Positions 1 to 4,600 of a stretch of DNA of 7,075 bases are shown here, one piece after another. A program made the position numbers and the translations under genes. The notes under the pieces are model-generated. The model saw nothing but the letters and a program-made list of their open reading frames with translations. It ran no database searches and had not been told where the DNA came from. The DNA is taken from positions 1 to 7,075 of the forward strand of contig JAQXRK010000116.1 of assembly GCA_029218485.1 (NCBI GenBank), read 5' to 3'. This DNA is from a bacterium. Its GTDB lineage: Bacteria > Bacillota > Clostridia > Christensenellales > CAG-138. How positions within the stretch are numbered: the first letter of the stretch is position 1; the number at the start of each line of letters is the position of its first letter.

Positions 1-1
1 T

Positions 2-220
2 GCGCCGGATGAGTTCGACCGGAATGACTGGACCTTCATCGGCGAGCCCGAAACCACCGTGTCCGTCAACCGCCCGGCCACCGTGGAGATGACCTGCGCA
101 ACCATCGTAAACCGCATCCCGCAGCTCATCGACGCCCCCGCAGGATATGTAACAACGGACAAATACCCCTACAATGAGTATTGCGTGCACGACCTGCACA
201 CCTATGTGAAAAGCAAATAA
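2..220 (+). CDS. C-terminal fragment of a possible DapB-like NAD(P)-dependent oxidoreductase (5' end outside window)
   Basis: An open frame enters from the left edge and ends at TAA 218-220, giving the last 72 residues of a protein. The visible stretch contains a run around CATIVNRIPQLIDAPAGYVTT, followed by a short polar tail ending in YVKSK. This resembles, from memory of the family, the C-terminal end of dihydrodipicolinate-reductase-like NAD(P)-binding proteins, where a 'VN-IP-v---PPG-vT' segment recurs near the end. The nucleotide-binding N-terminus is outside the window, so neither the cofactor fold nor a substrate can be confirmed. A strong terminator 36 nt after the stop shows that this gene closes its own transcript and is probably unrelated to the genes downstream. 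The reading frame itself is secure; the family call is tentative, and another metabolic enzyme is possible. Confidence 0.5.
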   Translation, partial: APDEFDRNDWTFIGEPETTVSVNRPATVEMTCATIVNRIPQLIDAPAGYVTTDKYPYNEYCVHDLHTYVKSK

Positions 221-256
221 GTCCTGAGCCCTTCGCATCGAGCAAAAACCATCCAT

Positions 257-288
257 GCTCCGGCGCCCCCGTGGCGCCGGAGCGTTTT
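257..288 (+). terminator. Rho-independent terminator of the upstream gene
   Basis: A perfect 11-bp GC-rich stem (GCTCCGGCGCC at 257-267 pairing with GGCGCCGGAGC at 273-283) encloses a 5-nt loop and is followed by GTTTT. It lies 36 nt after the stop of the upstream gene. The T-tract is short (four T) but the stem is very stable. It should separate the upstream gene from the coiled-coil/signal peptidase/surface protein unit. Confidence 0.9.
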
Positions 289-339
289 GCGTCCCCGCCC
301 CGCATCGGACAAGCAGAACCCTGCCGCATGGGCCGCCAT

Positions 340-356
340 CCCGGCATTTAGCCGGG
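340..356. other. Small GC-rich hairpin of unclear role
   Basis: CCCGGC (340-345) and GCCGGG (351-356) form a perfect 6-bp stem around the loop ATTTA. No T-tract follows directly; the next T run (TTTT at 368-371) lies 12 bases downstream, after a small AACC/GGTT inverted repeat. It may be a back-up terminator or part of an operator just upstream of the promoter. It could also be chance in GC-rich DNA. Confidence 0.3.
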
Positions 357-405
357 TAACCCTCCGGTTTTACTGTGTTTTTACGCGTATAATACGAAAC
401 CACGC

Positions 406-434
406 TTGTTTTCCATAAATCCGCATGCTATAAT
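406..434 (+). promoter_or_regulatory. Predicted sigma-A-type promoter with extended -10
   Basis: The -10 hexamer TATAAT (429-434) is a perfect consensus match and is preceded by TGC, giving the TGnTATAAT extended -10 form. Exactly 17 bases upstream is TTGTTT (406-411), a partial -35 match with the TTG core. Transcription would start near 441, about 145 nt before the first start codon. A second TATAAT at 388-393 has no good -35 at a usual distance, so it is a weaker candidate. The position in an AT-rich island right after a terminator fits a promoter for the three downstream genes. Confidence 0.65.
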
Positions 435-486
435 CACTTAGTTATACGATAGTATTGTAATATCTGAAGGAATATCGGCGGTTTTT

Positions 487-510
487 GCGCGCAGCAGGCG
501 CTGGCCGCGC
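487..510 (+). other. Predicted hairpin in the mRNA leader
   Basis: GCGCG (487-491) can pair with CGCGC (506-510) and CAGC (492-495) with GCTG (500-503), leaving a 4-nt loop and a 2-nt bulge. A second small hairpin, TTTGCA (545-550) with TGCAAA (556-561), lies closer to the start codon. Neither has a terminator-type T run after it, and no known riboswitch core was recognised. Structure may affect mRNA stability or translation, but this is inference from pairing alone. Confidence 0.3.
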
Positions 511-574
511 ACGGATTGCCGGTGTGCCAAAAAGCGCGGGCGGATTTGCATTTTGTGCAAAACGGCATGGATTT

Positions 575-579
575 GGAGG
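575..579 (+). promoter_or_regulatory. Ribosome-binding site that fixes the start of the coiled-coil gene
   Basis: GGAGG lies six bases before ATG 586-588. This supports the ATG at 586 over an in-frame upstream TTG at 553, which has no comparable site and would add an unlikely Trp/Arg-rich tail. Confidence 0.8.
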
Positions 580-585
580 CGCCGG

Positions 586-1041
586 ATGACGAACAGAGAG
601 TTGAGGCGGCTGAGCCGAAGCGAGCTGCTGGAAATGCTCATCGCGCAGATGAAGGAGAACGATGCGCTGCAGCGCCGGCTGGAGCAGGCGGAGGCGCAGC
701 TCAGCGACCGCCGGATCGCCGTCGAAAAAGCCGGCACTCTGGCGGAAGCGGCGTTTTCGCTCAACGGCGTGTTTCAGGCGGCGGAGGCGGCGGCGCAGCA
801 ATACCTTGAGAACATCGAGCGCATGAACGGGCAGCAGAAATCGATCTGCAGCAGCATGCAGGCGAGCGCGGAGGCCAGAGCGGCGGCGATCGTGCGCGAG
901 GCGCAGGAATACAGCAAGAAAACGCATGCGGAAGCGGACGCATATCGGAACCAGATCGTTGCGTGGGCGAAGGCGCTTTTGAAGGAGCGGAACGCCCTGC
1001 GCGAGCGGATGCAGGCCGCCGGAGGGAACGAGGCACGATGA
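586..1041 (+). CDS. Small coiled-coil protein of unknown function, co-transcribed with a signal peptidase
   Basis: The product is 151 residues, very rich in Ala, Glu, Arg and Gln, and predicted by eye to be almost wholly helical. Residues 3-45 form a first heptad-like helix (leucines in the RRLSRSELLEML region, then LQRRLEQAEAQL). Residues 50-80 (AGTLAEAAFSLNGVFQAAEA onward to QYLENI) look like the most conserved segment and resemble small proteins found near surface-protein and signal-peptidase genes in Clostridia. Residues 95-145 form a second charged helix. There is no signal peptide or membrane segment, so it should be cytoplasmic. Its stop overlaps the start of the signal peptidase gene (ATGA), which implies translational coupling and suggests a joint role. 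Such proteins may be labelled DNA-repair ATPase or DivIVA-like because of the coiled coil; no ATPase motif is visible here. Gene call is firm, function unknown. Confidence 0.85.
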   Translation: MTNRELRRLSRSELLEMLIAQMKENDALQRRLEQAEAQLSDRRIAVEKAGTLAEAAFSLNGVFQAAEAAAQQYLENIERMNGQQKSICSSMQASAEARAAAIVREAQEYSKKTHAEADAYRNQIVAWAKALLKERNALRERMQAAGGNEAR

Positions 1042-1628
1042 AGGCCAACGGGCGCGGGCCGCGGCAGATGCCGGATGTGGCGCAGCTGGAAGCGGAACTG
1101 CAGCGGGAAAGGTATAAAAAGCGATACAAACGGGTTCTTCGCAGCACCGTCTATACCCTGGTCGTGGTTGCGGCGATCGCCGTCCTCGTTGCGACGATCT
1201 GGATGCCGGTTCTGCAGATATACGGCTCTTCCATGACGCCGACGCTGGAGGAAAGCGACATCGTCGTCTCCATCAAGGGAACGGACTTTGCCCCGGGCGA
1301 ACTGGTCGCGTTTTACCTTGGCAACAAGATTCTCGTCAAGCGCTGCATTGCCGGGCCCGGCCAATGGGTCGATATCGATGCGGACGGCAACGTGTATGTG
1401 GATGGCAAGCTGCTCGACGAGCCTTACCTTGCGGAGAAGGCGTTGGGGGACTGCAACATCGAGCTGCCCTATCAGGTGCCGGACAACCGCTACTTCTGTC
1501 TGGGCGACCACAGGGCCACATCCGTGGATTCACGCAACACCGCCGTGGGCTGCGTTGCCGAGGAGCAGATCGTTGGCAAAATCGTGTTCCGGGTCTGGCC
1601 GCTGGCGGGCTTTGGGGCTTTGCAATAG
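1038..1628 (+). CDS. lepB: Type I signal peptidase
   Basis: This 196-residue membrane serine protease should remove signal peptides from secreted pre-proteins on the outer face of the cytoplasmic membrane. Residues 15-36 are a charged, helix-prone cytoplasmic stretch; about 38-58 form a single membrane anchor. Box B, YGSSMTPTL (62-70), contains the nucleophile Ser65. Box D, ILVKRCIAGPG (98-108), contains the general base Lys101. Box E-type LGDHRATSVDSR (155-166) and the closing IVGKIVFRVWP (178-188) complete the fold. The Asn usual in GDNR is His here. Length fits Gram-positive single-anchor SipS/LepB enzymes. The Ser/Lys dyad argues against the Ser/His-type SipW family. The start at 1038 is chosen because it follows GAGG (1030-1033) and overlaps the previous stop; the frame could be extended upstream only through the preceding gene. 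It lies 8 nt before the giant surface protein gene, suggesting dedicated processing of that product (inference). Confidence 0.95.
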   Translation: MKANGRGPRQMPDVAQLEAELQRERYKKRYKRVLRSTVYTLVVVAAIAVLVATIWMPVLQIYGSSMTPTLEESDIVVSIKGTDFAPGELVAFYLGNKILVKRCIAGPGQWVDIDADGNVYVDGKLLDEPYLAEKALGDCNIELPYQVPDNRYFCLGDHRATSVDSRNTAVGCVAEEQIVGKIVFRVWPLAGFGALQ

Positions 1629-1633
1629 AGAGG
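1627..1633 (+). promoter_or_regulatory. Ribosome-binding site of the surface protein gene, overlapping the signal peptidase stop
   Basis: AGAGAGG begins inside the TAG stop (1626-1628) of the signal peptidase gene. It is 3 nt from ATG 1637, which is short, and 15 nt from ATG 1649, which is long; neither spacing is ideal. The overlap suggests translation of the giant protein is coupled to that of the peptidase. Confidence 0.5.
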
Positions 1634-1636
1634 TTG

Positions 1637-4600
1637 ATGAATGCTGCAATGAAGCAGAATTGCTTGCAGGGAGCCGATCGATACATCAAATCGCGCCGGC
1701 CCAGGAGACGGTGGAACCGTGTGGTCACCGGCCTTGCTGCGGTGGTCGTCTTCTGCACGGTCTATGCACTCATCCTGCCCGCGATCACGATGGAGCAGGA
1801 GCAGTGCGAGATTCCGGAGCATACCCACGATCTGTCCTGCTACGAGCAGGTGACCTCCGCCCCGCGGACGGTTCTGTCCTGCTCCAGGGAATCGCTGAAC
1901 ATCCATAACCATACAAGCGCATGCTATGACGGAAACGGCGAGCCGGTCTGCGGCTATGCCGATTTTGTCGTGCACACGCACGACGATTCCTGCTACGACG
2001 CCAACGGGGACCTCTGGTGCCCGCTGCCGCAGATTCGGACGCACGCACACGGCGAGAGCTGCGTCCCGGCGGCGCCCGCCCCGGAGGAGCACATCCACAC
2101 GGAGGCCTGCTTCACCCTCACGCGCGGCGCGCTGATCTGCACGGAAGCGGAGAGCGACGGCCATGTCCACGGCGAGGGCTGCTATACGGAGAGCACCTCC
2201 CTGATCTGTACCCTCCCGGAGAGCGAGGAGCACCAGCACACCGAGGGCTGCTATGAAACGCTGCGGGAGCTGACCTGCACGCTGCCGGAAGCGCAGGGGC
2301 ACGCCCATGCGGACAGCTGCTACGCATGGGAGGAAGCGCTGACCTGCGGGCAGACGGATGGGTCTGCGGGCGGAGAAACGCCCGCCGCGCCCGCGGAAAC
2401 GCCCGCCGAGCCGGTGCCGGTCTGCGGCAGGCGGGAGATCCTCCTCCACAAGCACACGGACGCCTGCTTCAGCCATGGCACGCTCATCTGCGGCAAGACA
2501 CAGGTGCTGGAGCATGTCCACAATGCGGATTGCTTCACGGTCGTTGATGCCCCCGCGGATACGGAGACCCTGACGTGCGGCCTTGCCGAGAGCGGGGAGC
2601 ACCGGCACAGCGCGCTCTGCTACGGCACATGGACCCTCGTCTGCACGCAGGAGGAGCACGCCCACAGCGCCATCTGCTATGCGGACCCGACGGCGGACGT
2701 TGAGACCGCGAAGGTGTGGGAGCGGACCATCGCCGGCGCAAAGCTGACCGGCGAGTGGCGGCAGGATCTGCTCGCCATCGCGAGAACGCAGCTTGGCTAT
2801 ACCGAGAGCACGAAAAACTTCATCATCGATGAGAAGGATGGCGTGACCCGCAAGGGCTACACGCGGTATGGCGCGTGGTACGGCTCGCCGTACAGCGCGT
2901 GGTGCGCCATCTATGTTTCCTTCTGCCTCCACTATGCGGGCGTGCCGGAGGCGCAGTTCCCCATCAGCGCCGGCTGTCAAAACTGGATCGATCAGCTCTC
3001 GCGGGAGCCGTTCAACCTGTACCGCCCCGCCCGCTCTGTGAACGCGGACGGCGTTCAGGAGACCTATGTCCCCAGCGCGGGCGATCTGATCTTCTTCAGC
3101 TTCGATCAGAACGGCATTTCGCATCATGTGGGCATCGTGGCGGAGCTGATCCCGGCAACGGGGAGTTCGCCCGCCCGGGTGAAGACCATTGAGGGCAACA
3201 GCTCGAACCGCGTGCGCTATGAGACCTACGATCTGGATAGCCCCGTGATCCTCGGCTACGGCCTGCTGCCGGAGCAGACCTTCTTCTGCGGCATGCAGGG
3301 CCATGTCCACGGGCAGGCGTGCACGGACAGCGAGGGGCAGACCGTCTGCGGCCTGCCGGAGCATGTCCACACGAAGGATTGCGAAGCGCCGCAGGAGGAG
3401 CCGCAGGAGGTGCCGCAGGAGGCGCCCGCCGCGCTGCACTTCACCGGGCCGGATTATTCGGTCGAGGTGCGCTACAGCGCCGATGCGCTGCCCGAGGGCG
3501 TGGTGCTCGCCGTGGCGGAAATCCCCGCGGACTCCGAGGCATATCAGCAGTATTACGCCGCGTCCGTTGCGGCCATGGAGGTGGCGGAGGCGGAGGAAAC
3601 GGTCCTCTTCGCCCGCTTCTTCGACATACAGCTCCTGCTCGACGGGCAGGAGATCGAGCCCGCCGCCCCGGTATCGGTGACGATCACCTATGCCGAGCCG
3701 GTCGAAACCGGCGAAGCGGTCAACTGCCAGGCCGTCCATTTCACCGAGGAGGGGCCGGAGCTGCTCGCGGTGGAGACGGCGAACCCGGATGCGGACACCA
3801 CGAGCTTTACCCACACGCAGGACGGCTTCTCCGTGGTGGGCAACGTGGTGACGGCGCCAAGCAATGACAGCGCTGTGGACAACGGCCCCGACGCCCTGCC
3901 CGTGGATTATTATGTGTACATCGACGACGCATGGACGTGCGTCGGCTCGACGCGCACCGGCTGGTACGGCGATTACGGGACGAGCAGCTGGGACGATGCC
4001 ACGCGGGACTATATCACCGCCGCGCAAGCGGAGTCCGTCCTCGGGCAATACGGGTTCAGCGCCGCCGATGAAAACCCCGCCCGCAGGATCGCGTACCAGA
4101 TCGTGGTCTCGGAAAACATCTATTCCGATACCTCCTCGTATTGGAACGATCAGGCGAACGGCGGGCAGACCGTCATCCCGCTGTCGAGGCACAGCGGGCA
4201 TGTGGGCTATCGGGTCTACTATCTGCCCCATAATGCGCAGCCGATCACAAAAACAGATTTTGCCGGCCTTCCCGCGGCGGACAACGCGTTCTATACCGTC
4301 AGGGTGTATGACGCAAAGGGCGTGCTCCTTGCAAACGAGATCGTTGAGAAGGGGAGCAGCTTCACGTATGCGGACCCGAGCGGCGCCACCACCGCATGGC
4401 TCGCGGCCTACGGCAACGGCTCCGTCGCGGCGATCGACGGCAGCAGCTTCACGCTCACGGACATCGCCAGCCCCGTCACCGTCTCGCCGAAAGCGGGCGA
4501 CACGGGCAGCCACAGCGTCACCTTCAAGGTGTATATCGATGGAGCGTGGCAGGTGGTCGGCTCGTTGCCGTACTATTATACCGGCGTGGCGGGCGACAGC

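Larger units (their letters stand above)
221..585 (+). other. Intergenic region with terminator, promoter and leader; no gene seen
   Basis: This 365-base gap holds no convincing gene. It carries the terminator at 257-288, a second smaller inverted repeat at 340-356, and a relatively AT-rich island from about 357 to 480 that stands out against GC-rich surroundings. Two TATAAT hexamers lie in the island (388-393 and 429-434). The remaining stretch to the first start codon is a leader with potential secondary structure. Short open frames on either strand here lack a supporting ribosome-binding site or recognisable protein content. Confidence 0.75.

Noticed and set aside
553..585. Upstream TTG start that would lengthen the coiled-coil protein by 11 residues
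   Set aside because: No ribosome-binding site precedes it, whereas GGAGG lies six bases before ATG 586. The extra residues (Trp/Arg-rich) do not fit the family's helical N-terminus.
774..1511. Open frame of about 245 codons on the - strand across the coiled-coil and signal peptidase genes
   Set aside because: It lies opposite two well-supported genes, has no ribosome-binding site that I can see and no recognisable protein family.
2360..2420. Repeated CCCGCCG-type DNA as a possible short tandem repeat
   Set aside because: It encodes a Pro/Ala/Thr/Glu-rich linker between His/Cys units; the nucleotide repetition is explained by codon bias in a low-complexity hinge.
3382..3432. GCAGGAGG-like DNA repeats as internal ribosome-binding sites or a start of another gene
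   Set aside because: They encode the repeated Pro-Gln-Glu hinge in frame, and no credible separate gene begins there.
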